Shown: positions 11,630 through 23,819 of the stretch, in pieces
Layout of the letters: each line of letters begins with the position of its first letter
Numbering within the stretch: position 1 is the first letter of the stretch
Assembly: GCA_023376005.1 (NCBI GenBank)
Contig: CM042163.1
Coordinates: forward strand, 5,870,367-5,934,366
DNA: 64,000 nt
Direction of reading: 5' to 3'
Origin: Doryteuthis pealeii
Taxonomy: Eukaryota > Mollusca > Cephalopoda > Myopsida > Loliginidae
Program-made: the position numbers and the translations under genes
The notes under the pieces: model-generated
Told to the model about the DNA's origin: nothing
Database searches by the model: none
Seen by the model: the letters and a program-made list of their open reading frames with translations, nothing else

Positions 11630-12430
11630 CTCAACTGATGATGATTAAAACTGATGATGTACTGAAAGTGGAGTTTTTATGCATTGATGTTTTTCAAGGT
11701 ACCGAAATAGCTCTTATTAAATTCACCCTAAAGTCGATTATTGTTGGTATTAAAAGCAGAGGATGTTTCTTAGATGCTTTCTCAGAAGATCTGTAAAATT
11801 TGCCCTTCGCTCTAGAAGATCTTTGCTTCCTTCCCCAAGAATTTTTGGTAAAGGGAGTTGGAATTAATAGTAAAAGAATACCACGGCTGTCATTTTCTTT
11901 GACTTGGTCACGGTTCGATACATTTGGGTGAACTCTAGTTTCATAAAGATTCCGTTTTGACACACAAGCAATTGCTTCCCAACAAAAGTTGAAGAGGAAA
12001 GAAAGTTCTAAAAAAAATGTCTACGGACCGCCATTAGAAATAAATGACATTACTCTTTTGAAAACATTAATCTTTGATTTAGTTGGACTTTTTTTTCTTT
12101 TATGACACATGTACCCAGTTTGATAGGGCGGCATTTCTTATTATTTTCTGGGACGCCGGATTAGAAAGAGTTCTGGTCAATTATACTAACAAGTTTATAA
12201 TTATATCCATTGGTTAATATTATTAACTAATGATTATCAGTACCCGAAAGTGAAGTTTGCAAACATTTTTATTTTACACACAATTGTTGACTTTTATAAA
12301 AAAAAAGATTCATATCAATGAATTTATTTTTCCAATTATTTAAAGTTTAATTACAAAAAAAAAATGAAAAAAAAATCTTTGGAATGTATCGAATTCATCA
12401 ATAATGATATTTTAAGTAGAAAAGTAAAGT
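11628..12430. other. no feature seen
   Basis: AT-rich. The 89-codon open frame on the minus strand (11694-11963) has no recognised domain and lacks support. Confidence 0.35.
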
Positions 12431-12570
12431 CGTCGCAGTGGCCTAAAGTTGATATCAGCCAAACAGCGAGGGAGTCTATCCCCTTTTTACTAGCGCTAGA
12501 CCAAGGAGATTGTTTGGGTGTCTGAGGTGCAGCACCACACCTACCTTCAGCTCCTCAAAAGCGCATTACA
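12431..12570 (-). repeat. SINE family S2, 3' part, inverted
   Basis: Carries the family S2 tail signature on the minus strand (GGCTGATATC, AGACTCCCTCGC, TGGTCTAGCGCTAG). The tRNA-like head is missing or too decayed to see. Confidence 0.7.
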
Positions 12571-13815
12571 CGAGTCTCCAGATTCGTTACAGTTACCTTT
12601 AAGCCAAAGCCACACCTTTTCTTTTATAGAAAAATAATCTTATTTGATAAGACAGCGAAATCAACTTTACATTTAAAGTCTAGTTCTTGGTTGCGAAATG
12701 CCAGGGTCTTGGGGGATACATTCTGGGGGGTGGGGGTTAACAAACTAGTCTAGCATGTTAGTGTGTTCGATCCTCATTTGGCACTCTCTCGTGTGGATTT
12801 GTGCCATATTATTCGTAGCTTATCTCCCGCCAGTACAAGTAGATCTTCATCTGACATCTCATCCTTTCTATCCAGAAGAAATATTGGGTCCAAATCAGCG
12901 ATTTGCTCTTTTGATTCATTTTCTTTGTTGGTGTGTAAGTAGGCATCACATAAATCTCATTGTTTCACTCGATTCAAGAAATCTTGATAAATTACGAGTT
13001 TCTCGTTTTGTTTGCACAGAAAAGAAAATTTAGCCATACGAAAATGGCGTCTAAAGACGCTGAGATACAAAATGATACATCTTATTTACGAAAGACTCAC
13101 AAGATTCAATATACACTCTAAATAATTTTAAAAATAAACTGAATTCAGTTCGACACTAAAATTTGACATCTTATTATAATGGAGATTGTGTGTTTGTTTA
13201 TAACCGAAACTATATCACTACTCAAGTCAAAATTCCCTTAGTTATTTACGTCACATTCTCCATGATATTATATTTAATCCTTAATTATTAATAAAATTGC
13301 TTTATATTATTAATACTGTTGGTCATATCTACATACTAATAATACGAAATTGTATTTATATATACAACAAAATAGCGGTTTACAGTGTGAACGGGAAGGC
13401 TAATTTGCATATTGATATTAAAATGTTTAAATATGTTCTTAGTATTATTGATTTCTAATTGTTTGGTTTTATTCTAATAAATATGAGCCAAAATCTCTTC
13501 AATAAATCTTAGAATAAATCTATTAACAAAAATATCATTTTATTCTTTACTTCCTATTTTAACTAAATAGTTAAATCATGAAAAATTAGAAATTAAATAC
13601 GGGAGTGATGGAAGAGTAAGTTTCAGTTGTTCTATTTTTCGATTATACCCACTCTTTGTTTTAAATCTTTTTATCTGCATTCTTATTTAGTTTCATTAGT
13701 CTTTCTAATTTAATATATTTCATTGCATGAAAACTTAAATACTTGCACCCTACGGAGGGTGCATATATTTGCTAGTTATCATGATAAAGATTGGCAACTG
13801 ATATATATCTGTGTG
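12571..13815. other. AT-rich, no gene seen
   Basis: No supported coding or structured repeat. The 92-codon frame at 12755-13033 has a hydrophobic start but no recognisable domain or splice context. Confidence 0.35.
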
Positions 13816-14272
13816 TCTGATAGATAGATAGATAGATAGAGGGGGGCAGAGAGGCAGAGAGGGAGAGGAGAGAGAGAGAGAGAGAGAGAGAGGGGGGAAG
13901 GGACTGATGTATATATAGATATATAGAGTAAGAGGGGGGGAGATATATATATATAGAGAGAGAGATAAGAGAGGGTGGAGAGGAAGAGAGAGAGAGGGGG
14001 AGAAGGACTGATATATATATAGATATATATATATAGAGAGAGAGAGAAAGAGATAGAGAGAGAGGGGTGGAGAGGGAGATAGAGAGAGATATAGAGATAG
14101 AGAGAGGTGGAGAGGAAAAGAGAGAGGGGGAGAGAGAGAGGGAGAGGGACTGATATATATATAGATATATAGAGAGTAAGAGAGAGATAGAGAGAGAGGG
14201 GTGGAAGGGAGATAGAGAGAGAGAGAGAGAAAGAGGGGAAGATAGAGAGAGAGGGGGGAGAGGGGGGAGTGT
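13816..14272. repeat. compound GA/GATA/AT satellite-like tract
   Basis: About 450 bp of interleaved GA, GATA, GGGGA and ATATAT runs. It has higher-order repetition: the GGACTGATATATATATAGAT motif recurs at about 13901, 14006 and 14147. The long Ser/Leu frame on the minus strand is purely a product of this tract. Confidence 0.93.
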
Positions 14273-14548
14273 ATTTGATATTATTGCGCTCTTTTTTAAC
14301 ACACCTTGAAATGGTTTATCCCATTTCTGGCAAAGATCAGTTTTTCTTCTTTTATATTTAAAAGAAATGCGTCAATTTTGATTTTCCATATGAGATTCAC
14401 TTACGAATAAAAGTAAATTTAACTGTTTAGCTAAAAATTGACAAAATCAAATTATGGAATTCTCGGTAATGAGAATTGCATTTATTTTGCGATATCAGCA
14501 AATTGATGAATACAACTGTTTGGGTTATTTGTCGGAATTCTTTAGATG

Positions 14549-15000
14549 AGGCTTGATGTGTATAATTTTGATTTTTTTTCGGACTGTTGCCCTCATCTTT
14601 ATTATGGTATGTAAAAACACGGCGTTTCGGCTACTGTATCCTCTGACCTTCTTCTGTCTATGCGAGCATAGCAATGATCCAACCTTTGAATAGTTTGATC
14701 AAACAAGGCGTCGAAGAAATGTTGAAGATCTCATTCAAAGACGTCATTGTTTTTTAATACCTATCAACCCGAGATACGCCACGAGAAGCGTCACGATCAT
14801 TTTTTTTTTTAAAAGTTCTTCGAGGCCTTGTTTGATCAACAGTCAAACTATTGGAAATGATTTCCCAAGTTGAGTCATTGCTAAGTTCGGATAGACTGGG
14901 AACACCTGAAGAAGGCCGGGGGATAAAACGGCCAAAACGTTGTTTTTATATACCACAATAGAAATGTGGACAACAGTTCGAATAATCAAAATCATTCATC
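14549..15000. mobile_element. Penelope-like foldback F1
   Basis: The left arm (14549-14670) and right arm (14900-15000) are diverged inverted copies of the same unit: GATGAGGCTTGAT..., CCCTCATCTTTATT, AACGTTG/CGTTTCGGC. A second nested pair matches inside: TTTGATCAAACAAGGC near 14696 against GCCTTGTTTGATCAAC near 14825. The right arm carries a hammerhead-like core (see 14901-14950). No ORF is present. Penelope-like elements are known to have terminal repeats in inverted or direct arrangement, so this is likely a terminal-repeat remnant. Confidence 0.6.
14901..14950 (+). ncRNA. hammerhead-like motif in F1
   Basis: CTGAAGA (14906-14912) is followed by GGCCG (14914-14918), a loop, and CGGCC (14929-14933), a perfect 5-bp stem II. 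Then AAAA stands where GAAA is expected, followed by CGTT. Upstream AACAC can pair with downstream GTTTT as stem I, with one mismatch. The G-to-A change in the core should kill catalysis. One extra A sits between the core and stem II. Confidence 0.45.
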
Positions 15001-15734
15001 TTGTTGGGAGTTTTGATTTGTTTTAATTCTTAATTTAAGGAAGATATTTATGAATTTTTGCTTAGTATGGTATAAGGCCATCGTAGAAGAGCGCCTATTG
15101 AAGATCAAATTCACCAAGAATTTTTTTTTCGAAATTAGCTTAAACTTGCTATTTGACAGTCACAATAATTCTCATAGGTAATATTCTTAAACTTCTTATC
15201 AGAGTATAATACATATTGGTATAATATACAATTTTGGTATAACAAGGTTAAATTCATAGAACTATTTTGTTAGTATAGAATTTATTCTAAGATTAACAGC
15301 AACAAATAAATGAATTAAAGACTTAATTGAATTCTCACAGTTTATTTAAGAACAAAATAATGACTAACAATATAAACGTCCTTCCTATGTATAGAGTCAA
15401 GTTTGGGAGGTTTACCAGATGGATGGAGAGGAAATCGGAGAATATCTGGTATCTTCTTTTTCAGTCAATTCACGGAGATAATTTCTGGTCGACTGACCCG
15501 TGTAACTGGTCCGAAATCTTTATCCGATCTTGGCAGCTAAAACTTCTAGGAATATCACGTGATTGCTATGTCCAATCACAAAAAAGATTCTCCCTTACTT
15601 AACTCCACATATAGAAATAAACGTATTTTACTAACCAAACAGAACCTTAACGACGAAAATAAACTTATAGACAAAAGTTAGCAAAATTAGTTCGACTAAT
15701 CCTGACATACGGAGTCTAGGAGTGGGACGTCTAA
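15001..15734. other. no feature seen
   Basis: AT-rich. The 91-codon frame at 15327-15602 has no recognised domain. Confidence 0.35.
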
Positions 15735-15850
15735 TCGTGGGTCTTCCATGTCCATTACTACTTCATCATCGCTGGATGCTCAATACTTGTGACCTTGTGT
15801 CACATTTTACCCGTGACGAATGGGTCGGGTAAACACCAACGAGTCTGGGA
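15735..15850 (+). repeat. SINE family S3, partial
   Basis: Shares GCTGGATGCT and ACCTTGTGTCACAT, then a G-rich tail with GGGTAAAC, with the better copies at 56630-56905 and 57675-57790 (minus). The tRNA-like head is eroded. Confidence 0.55.
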
Positions 15851-16903
15851 GAAATAATTCTAGACATTACAATGCATTTTTATGAATTTAAAAAAAGAAA
15901 ATTTTAAATGGTTTTAACAAATTCATGTAAACAGGGTGTGGTATCAAGATTTTAATGGGTGTCTATTTTCGAGAATTTGTGGGGTGACAATTATTTTAAT
16001 GTTTTGGTTTAAAGGTCGCTGTGGTTATTTCTGGTGCGTGTTCACAAGGTTTCTTTTTATTCCCATCTGATTTTGTGGTCGCGCTGAAAAGGAATTAAAG
16101 GAAGGAAAAGGAAGAGACAAAGACAAAAAGTAGTTTTAGGATTCAGGCTTTATTCACGAGTCATAGCCACCACGTAGAGTGGAAATTTCTTCCTGTCCAG
16201 TAATAGTGTCTGGTCCCAGTTAAGGTCTAAGTCCAAATGGCTGAGAAATTATCTTGGTGGTAGGAAGTGGGTCCTTTTTTTCTGTACATGCTCGGAGGGT
16301 TCTTTCGGTTTGAAGGCTGATGGGAGATTGTTATTTTTTTATTTCAATTTTTATTTTAATCCCCACAAACTTATATATCGGAAATACCAAAACTAAAAGA
16401 TTGTATTTGATGGATAATATAGTTATACATTTTGCAAATTTTAGCACATATATGCTAAAATCTCTTCTGGATTATCTACCAAGGAAAAGAGTCAAAGTTA
16501 CGGAAGTATTGAGTAGTGATGCCTACAAAAGGGAATGAATATTGAGAGGGGGGGGGAAAGAAAGAGGAGAGAGCTTTTCAAATGATATCCACTGGAGAAA
16601 AAGATGTAGGAAGTGGATATGTCAAACATAGTTTCGCCTTTTCTGTCTCTCATCCACTGTTCTAAAATAGTGAGCTGAGGCCCGGGAAACAAACAACTGA
16701 GTTTAATCTTGCATAAAGCTACAGTGGTAGACACCCAGTGGGGATTGAACTCCCTACACTAGCAGTGATTTATGAGATTAGCTTGCAAAATGTCTCTCCA
16801 TCGCAGGTGCTCGACGAAGCTTCATGAAATATGTAAAGTGAGAACATTTTCCATTCGCTTTTTCTGTGTCAAATAAAGTTAGAAAAATTCTCCATTTACT
16901 TAT
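15851..16903. other. no gene seen
   Basis: AT-rich with a short G-run near 16540. No motif was recognised. Confidence 0.35.
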
Positions 16904-17177
16904 TCTGGGAATGACGTTAAACTCTATCTGATGGTGAGGTTCCAGTTTTGGAGGTTTGGGGAATGTGGAGCACCCCTTCATCACCATTGCTCCTTGGTCC
17001 ACTCTGACCCGGAGTGGTAGTACCTGTTAGGGTCCCATCTATGGGTTAAATAGAAAAATGTATTTATAAAAAAATTGTATTATCCATTAAGAATTGATTT
17101 ATTTCAAAACTTTATCGGCATTAAATAACCCACTGAGGTTGATATGCCGTAAAACCAAACCAAACCAAACCAAATCC
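16904..17177 (+). repeat. repeat family R-A, 3' half
   Basis: Begins CTGGGAATGACGTTAAACTC and runs through TGGTGAGGTTCCAGTT, GTTAGGGTCCCATCTA and GTTGATATGCCGTAAAAC. It ends in a CCAAA-rich tail (ACCAAACC repeated). Fuller copies are at 27381-27972 and 44880-45430; further copies at 28011, 32787, 34171 and 58245. All main-body copies are on the plus strand. No coding capacity. Confidence 0.8.
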
Positions 17178-17239
17178 ATTTACTTAATTGGTACAGGGGA
17201 ACTTTAAAAAATGCAACTCTGTTATAACCAAATTCACAA

Positions 17240-18250
17240 TAAGACATTTCCAGCCATCATCATTATCATCATCATCATCATGTCGTAGCACGGATATCCA
17301 TGACAATCTCTCACCAACAATCCCTATCATTCATTCCGCCCCCCCCCCCACCGGCAGGTCCTCTGCACAGCATCCAGTATCCGCGCAGAGCTGGTCAATG
17401 TTAGTCTTTGCTGGACGGCCCACACTGGTGTGACCATGTGCTGGCTTCCACGGGAGAACATCGTTTCTGAGTTTGTCCTTGCTTGCTTGCAGTGTCCAGC
17501 ATGTCTTGTTCGTCTCACTCGTATGGTTTGTGAGATAGGGGGCAAGTGGTCGTACAGCTGCTTCCTTGTCGGGTGCTGTTTCCACGACTTGTTCAAGATC
17601 GCACGAAGCATTCTTGTGTAGCTCCCATCTAGCTTATTCTCTAGGCGTCTCGTTAGGGTCCAAGTGGTGCAGCCATACAGTAGCACTGATACAACTACGG
17701 CTTGAAAGAATTGTTGCTTTAACTTGTCAGTGAGATCGGATTTCCATATGACTGATCATCTGTTTATAGCAGACCATGCCTTCCCTATGCGTACATTAAC
17801 ATCGCTTTCTGTGGATGAGATATTACTACCTAGGTATGTGAATTGTTCTAACGGCTTTAGAGGCTTACCGTCAAGTGTGGAAATGCCTTCTTTTTTAAAA
17901 CACATGAACTCGGTTTTATCGTTCACACAGAGGCCGATGTTCCATGCAGGCTTCTCCAAGCCATGTAGCAGGAATTCGGTCAGTGCAGGCGTATTTGCAA
18001 GAAGTGCCAGATCATCTGTGTAGTCCGCGTCCATAATAGTCTCTGCAGGGTATCGCCTGCTTCTTGCCTTTTTTAGTGTGAAGCCTTTTTCTTTTATGGG
18101 ATCTGATAATGTTCGAAGTACATAGACTAGGCATATTGTAAATGTATACGGTGCTAACGTATCTCCTTGTAGGACTCCAGCGACTACATCAAAGAAATTT
18201 GCGTCGCCATCAGGTGAGTGTACCATTGCTTTAGTGTCTTTGAGTTTAGT
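17240..18250 (-). pseudogene. 5'-truncated non-LTR retrotransposon (reverse transcriptase 3' part)
   Basis: Reading the minus strand, the frame enters LINE-like sequence near 18250 and shows reverse transcriptase blocks: GVLQGDTLAPYTF, then DADYTDDLALLANTP, the [Y/F]xDD catalytic box (here YTDD), then EQFTYLGSNIS. A single in-frame stop follows (about 17756-17758). After it the frame continues with VVSVLLYGCTTWTLTRRLE and LPPISQTIRVRRTRHAGHC. A frameshift near 17500 moves the remainder (GRPAKTNIDQLCADTGC) into another frame. The 3' end carries a (GAT)n-type tail (17256-17280), as seen in RTE-like LINEs. The clade is not certain. 5' truncation, the stop and the frameshift make it a dead copy. 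Confidence 0.88.
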
Positions 18251-19279
18251 AAATAAGCCATAAAATTGAAATTTGATATGAATCAAGTCATTAAAACTTG
18301 AAAAAGCTCTGTCTATAAACATGAAGAAAATATTCAGAAAACTTTGAATTTGCATAATCTTAAGTTTGATGAAATTTTCGACAAAATATGTTTGAAGCAA
18401 TTTTTAAAAGTTTTCTTGTTCATTTCTGCTACAAATTTGTTTTGGCTTTACAATTGATCAAGATTAATGATAACTATGTTCCATTAGGATTGTTGCAAAT
18501 TAACATGGGTTTATTTTTTTCTAATCATAATTTGTATGTTTATTTCAAGAAAGAGTTTTTGATACATCTATCTACGTGAATTCAAATAGAAATTTAAGTG
18601 ATTATTGTCAAGCCAAAAAGAAAATGTCTTGCTTGTTAAATTCTTCATCGCCAATATAAAATCATTTCTCAATATCAAAGGTTGTATCTGGTGATTTTGA
18701 AATGAAAGATCCGTCCACATTTCAAGTGACTCAGGCTTTTAAACTTTAGTAATTTAACATATTTTTTTTTTATAATTCTTTATAAGAGTTTTTTATTATT
18801 ATTATAAGAAATGAGTTTTATCTTTAAAACAAATAAATAATTATAAATAAATAAATCATGTGATGTTTTCGAAAATTGACGTTTTGTTTTGTTTTGTTTT
18901 GAGAGAATAAAATAAAAAAAATAAACAAATATCACAAGTCCTTTTGTCGCCTTATTAGCATTATGAAACTATCTTTGATTGTACAGTACACAGACATTTT
19001 CAGGGGCATTATTACTTCCTTCAATCAATAAGTGCTTGTGAATTTTATGCATACTTTCCCAGTTCCGTAACCCATTATTCGATTTGGGATTTAATTTGAC
19101 AATTAACAGCAATATATTGTGTTTAATTCTCTTCTTGTCCATTAGTCCGAAGAGAATGTAACTTTCTTTTTGTATATATTGGGTCCATTTAAAATCGTCA
19201 TTTGGCTATTATTAGCATTATGATTTTAAAAGATCCTTTTTTTTTCTCTCAAGTAAATCTGTAATCGTTTATGTGTTGG
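18251..19279. other. AT-rich, no gene seen
   Basis: The ends of open frames extend here from the LINE, but the sequence past 18250 shows no LINE similarity. It appears to be host sequence. Confidence 0.4.
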
Positions 19280-19516
19280 TTTCCCCAAACAAGAAAGCAA
19301 TTCCAAGGTGAGGTGAGCTTAGTGTCTAGTCCTGCCCACTTGCTGTCATTCCCATGTCACATTCAGCCAACCCACCCCTCCAGTGTCAGCTCCGCCCATC
19401 CCAAGACATTCACCGTGTGGCACATTCGCATTTTCTCTCCTACTACAGCACAGTAGTAAACATTTGGATATAGCTGCATTTCTTCAAGCCCAGATGAATC
19501 TGGGAACAAGCAAGGC
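19280..19516 (+). promoter_or_regulatory. putative promoter/5' UTR of LDLa gene
   Basis: A locally GC-richer island in AT-rich DNA, with CCGCCC (GC-box-like) near 19394 and several CCACCC/CCCACC motifs. It directly precedes the signal-peptide exon. No TATA box is placed with confidence. The interpretation rests on composition and position only. Confidence 0.35.
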
Positions 19517-19520
19517 ATGA
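19494..19520 (+). promoter_or_regulatory. upstream mini-ORF overlapping the start codon
   Basis: ATG at 19494 opens an 8-codon frame ending in TGA at 19518-19520. That stop overlaps the proposed start ATG (19517-19519) as ATGA. Such a uORF could reduce or couple translation by reinitiation. Its relevance depends on the true transcription start. Confidence 0.35.
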
Positions 19521-19562
19521 AAGCTATTCTAACTATTATTATAGCATTTGGATATTTTTACG
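19517..19562 (+). CDS. putative exon 1: signal peptide of LDLa protein
   Basis: ATG opens MKAILTIIIAFGYFY and the exon ends after one base of the next codon (phase 1) at the donor GTAAGACT. The peptide has one early lysine and then a hydrophobic core, as in a secretory signal. The exon 2 reading frame needs exactly one incoming base. Joining gives ...FGYFYVINA followed by TNC, a natural signal-peptide end just before the first cysteine of the LDLa cassette. The context around the ATG is moderate (G at -3). The intron to the next visible exon is about 39.9 kb, so an unseen intermediate exon is possible. I do not recognise the gene by name. Confidence 0.5.
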
Positions 19563-22500
19563 GTAAGACTATTACTTTAACTGTCACATTTATGTGTCGA
19601 TATTCGTCTTAACTTTAAATTAAAAAAAGGATTAAAAAAAAACAAACCGCAGATGCGAGGTCGAGTTAATATTATCTTCCGTATTCTTATTCACCCCCTC
19701 CTTTCTTCCGGTTCTAAATAGATAAAACTGGAAAGAAATATTCAATGATTGTTTTTATCCGCACTTTTTTATAGGTCTATTCAACGATTCATTAGATTTA
19801 TTTTCATTTATGCTGATCGTTTGTAAACTAGAAGTAGCAGTAAGCTAACTTTCTCGTAATAAGAACTCATAGATTTGTTTTAATAGAGTAACATGCTGCA
19901 AAGAATAAATGTGATAGTCGCCTGCTTTGCTTTGATCTTTACATCTTTGGCTCGATTAAATACGTATAATCATTAAATTTTAAATTCTGATTACTTTTTA
20001 ACTTTTGTTAGGAGTCAACATTGTTTTAAGTTAACTTTTAATGCATCCAGGTTCAATTAAAAGGGAAGAGATTTAGCGTGGGTCATCCATAAACTAGTCT
20101 AATAATAATTATTTCTCTTCCTCCACTTAGTAGCACAACTACGGCGATCCAACTTGACTGGCCTGTCTTCTTTTTCCAGCACAACTGCCACTACCTCAAA
20201 AGGAGGAGAGTAAGAAGAAAGAAGCTACCTTTTCCTTAGGATGATATGGCGATTTTTACTTTACCCTCATCATTACATAGCCCCACTGTCTTCTCTGCGT
20301 TTTTTTTATAGTCAGTAGCTGATGAGGGAAGTAACTGCCGCCTTTACGATTCACTTTTCTTTTTTTTAATTACAGATCTAATTAATCTTTCCTTCTCCCT
20401 TCTCCCTTTTTTTTTTTAAACATCATTTCTTACGGCTTTATTCAAGCATTAGTCAGTGACAATTAAGTGGACGTTGTCTTTAATATAAGACACCGAGCGA
20501 AACAAGTGGTTGACGAATAGTAAATATTTAGATGGTTCAATTCTATTCAAATTAAAATTTAGAAAAAAAATGATTGGCGGGGAAGTTTGTCTATTTAAAT
20601 TTAATCATTCATCACAATGAATAGAACTAATTTCACTTCTTAACTCTCTTCGTTCCGGTGGTTTCTTGATGGCCCTTGACGTTTTTAATCAATACAACAA
20701 CAAAAATCACCAGGAAAACGTTTTAATTTGTTACGTTGATTTTTAAAGAAAAAAGAAATAAACAATGCTTATCAAATTGTTTTGATGTAAAATTATTAAT
20801 CAATAAAAATTTCCTATAAATCCAATTCAGCTGTTTAAATGCAATCATTTAAGCGACTACCTAGCAATTATCATTTTTGTGTTATACGCATCGTCGCATA
20901 CTACTAGTCATAAGAAGTAGACCGAATTGGCTTCTTACCACTTTTCTTTAAATAAACTTTCTCTTCTTTTTACTGTTTCTTTTTTCCCCCTTTCTAGCCT
21001 ACTTGCTTGTAACTTGCAAAAATTATTTTGTTTATCAATTAGATGTTTCACTTTATATTCATAGTAGTTGCATCGATAGGTCATCATTTTTGTGGTGATT
21101 AAATTTCTGTGGGTGGTGTTTTAAAGGCACTTGAACAACGTGTGTTTCTGTTTTTCTTTTAAAGGAAGAAATGATTTTTATACTTGATTCTTCTTTCCTT
21201 CGAATTCTTTCTTTCTTTAAATAAAGTCATTTTTTTAAAAAGACATTCGTTCCATTCTTCATCTCCAACATTCCAACTTGAAACACATTTCCCCCCTTCT
21301 TACACCATTAAATAAATCGTTTTTCATTTAATGATTTTTATCATATTTTCAAAATTTCTATTATTTTGAAATTGAAAACTAAGGAATGTTTACATCGTCA
21401 CTTTGGTAAAAAGTTGATCCTTCGCGATTCCTTTGTTTCAAAATGCAAAAGAATTACCCCAAGTTTTCTGAATTTCTGCAGTTACGTATTTTAGCTAAAA
21501 TATTTCATTTGATTCTCATTATTAATGTTTTCAACCCATCAATCGGCACATATCAACAATAAATTATTTTCGATTAAATCAGGAAATCTGAATTTTTTAA
21601 AACCCGCTGTAAGACTGGAATTTTTTAGATAAAAATAAATATCCAGTAATTGTTTTGTTTTTTTTTTGTGTGTGGGTTTTTTAAAAAAATCTTATTTTAG
21701 ATGGTCAGGCTCACAAGTGTAGAATATTACAATAGAAAAATAAAAAACACAAAAAACGAAAAAACAAACATTACGAATTTAATTTTAAAAAATAAATAAA
21801 TATAAAAACAAATTATAATTGCAGTTTTAACAAAAAGGAACATTTTCATGGGAAACATTTAATTTTCTAAATAACCGGATTTAGTATTTACTGATTTTAT
21901 ATTTATTTATTTTAAGCTACAATAAATATTAATAATGCAATCAAATTCTTTTTAAATATTACATTGGTGTACTGTACTTAAAAAAAACCCCGGATAGTTC
22001 CCCCCCCCCCGAAAAAACAAACAAATAAAACAAACAAAGATTATGTGAACAAATTAAATAAAGAAGAAGAAAAAAAAACAAAAAGCAAATATGGTCAAAT
22101 ATCATAACTCTCTTAGAGGATTAGTTTTATTCAATTGAAATTCTGTTATTTCAAATTCTGACATCATCTTTATGAATTTATTTATCAATGTAAAGAAGTT
22201 TATTAACTTTGGTAATCACCCATACCATATGGAAGTGTCAATTTACCTGAAGCAATATTTAAAATAGATTTTGTTTTATAGAGTTTTTTTGTTTGTTTGT
22301 TTATTTATTAGTTGATAATTTGTACCTGTCAATCAAAACTGTACTTAGAATTTCCTTAATCCTTTGTGCTTAAGTATTTTAATCCGTTCCCTAATCTGAT
22401 TTGAGATAACAAACATATAACAATGTTTATAAGTTCATCTTAAACCCCGTGAAGAAAGTAAGAGAAAAGAAAAGGCAATCCAATCGAATAAATAATGAAT

Positions 22501-22820
22501 AATACAAAAATGATTCTTATCATTTCATCCATTCAACATTTATGGAGTTTTAATGAGAATTTTGGTTAAGAAATTTAAAATGAAAACCAAACATCTGATT
22601 TACAATTCAATTTTGTCATTTCAATTGTGAATGAATATTTTTGTGTTTTGTGATGCCATTCAAAATTAAGAAACTCTATTTCATGGGAAAACAAATTAAA
22701 TTTGATGAGTTCAATTTTTGTTTTACCCTTTTTAAATTTTTATTTATTTTACCTGTGACTGAAATCAATCTTTGACTTGAGACATTTGTTGAAGATATCA
22801 AGATTATGGTTTTGATTTGC
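19563..22820. other. AT-rich intronic sequence, nothing recognised
   Basis: Homopolymer-rich host-like sequence without detected repeats from the families seen elsewhere in the window. This is unusual for its length here and may mark a conserved or young-insertion-poor 5' intron part. Confidence 0.4.
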
Positions 22821-22826
22821 TTTGTG

Positions 22827-22828
<2 letters not shown>

Positions 22829-22860
<32 letters not shown>

Positions 22861-22980
22861 ATAGGTATTGTGTTTATAGGTATGTGTATGTATAGGTAGG
22901 TATGTGTGTGTGTTTATAGGTGTGTGTGTGTGTATAGGTAGGTGTGTGTGTGTGTGTGTATAGGTATGTGTGTGTGTTTA
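22829..22980. repeat. compound TG/TATAGG minisatellite
   Basis: GT runs alternate with TTTATAGGTA(T/G) and TATAGGTAGG units, a higher-order repeat of about 20-35 bp. Confidence 0.9.
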
Positions 22981-22998
22981 TCCAAATACCTATACAAA

Positions 22999-23074
22999 GT
23001 AGAGTTTATAATAGGTTTCAGATATCTCCAACATATATATGTTTGAGATACCTGAAACCTATTATAAACTCTAC
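22999..23074. repeat. 76-nt near-perfect palindrome
   Basis: The 37-bp left arm starting GTAGAGTTTATAATAGG pairs with the right arm ending CCTATTATAAACTCTAC, with two mismatches; the centre ATATAT is itself palindromic. The size is like a pre-miRNA hairpin, but there is almost no terminal loop. That, and its place beside the minisatellite, favours a foldback or cruciform remnant. Confidence 0.85.
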
Positions 23075-23202
23075 CTTTTATTTGAAAAATGATTTATGTC
23101 TAATATAAATAATAATGTCTGTTATTTATTTCTAAGACTTTTATATATTCTCTTTGTCTTTAATGATTTCGATTGATTAGGATTTGTGGGAATTACATGG
23201 AA

Positions 23203-23206
<4 letters not shown>

Positions 23207-23244
<38 letters not shown>
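23207..23244. repeat. (GT)n microsatellite
   Basis: A pure GT run. Confidence 0.95.
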
Positions 23245-23247
<3 letters not shown>

Positions 23248-23334
23248 ATGTAAACTTTAAACAAGCAACTATTGATCCCAGTTTGAATTTTAGAAAAGGA
23301 ATTTCTGAACACATTCAATTGATTTAGATTATAA

Positions 23335-23341
<7 letters not shown>

Positions 23342-23371
<30 letters not shown>
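23342..23371. repeat. (AT)n microsatellite
   Basis: A pure AT run. Confidence 0.95.
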
Positions 23372-23375
<4 letters not shown>

Positions 23376-23689
23376 TATGTACTCTGTTATTTTATAGAAA
23401 GATGAGTATTTTTTCCAAATAAAATATCAAGCAATGTTTCTTTTCCTTGAAATGACAAAACTCTTGATAAATGTTAATATAAATGCAAATAGTGTTTAAT
23501 ATTCAATGCTGTTTTCTTTTTAGATTTTTTTTTATTTCACTAATGCAGGTTGAATTCAGGTAATGGAAAAATGTAAACAAATTCTTCAATGAGCTCAGAT
23601 GAAAATTACATAATTATATTAAATTCTTTCAACAACAAGGAAAGCTTTTATACAAGGTCATCAAGTTTAGCATCTTGTGGAGATCAACA

Positions 23690-23730
23690 ATGCACAACAA
23701 CAACAACAACAACAACAACAGAATAATGTT

Positions 23731-23818
<88 letters not shown>
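23690..23818. repeat. (CAA)n plus long (GA)n microsatellites
   Basis: A CAA run (about 23690-23719) and a pure GA run of about 85 bases (about 23733-23817). Both generate Gln, Asn and Arg-Glu shadow frames. Confidence 0.95.

Positions 23819-23819
<1 letters not shown>

Noticed and set aside
13772..14302. 176-codon Ser/Leu-rich open frame on the minus strand
   Set aside because: Entirely produced by the GA/GATA/AT satellite tract.
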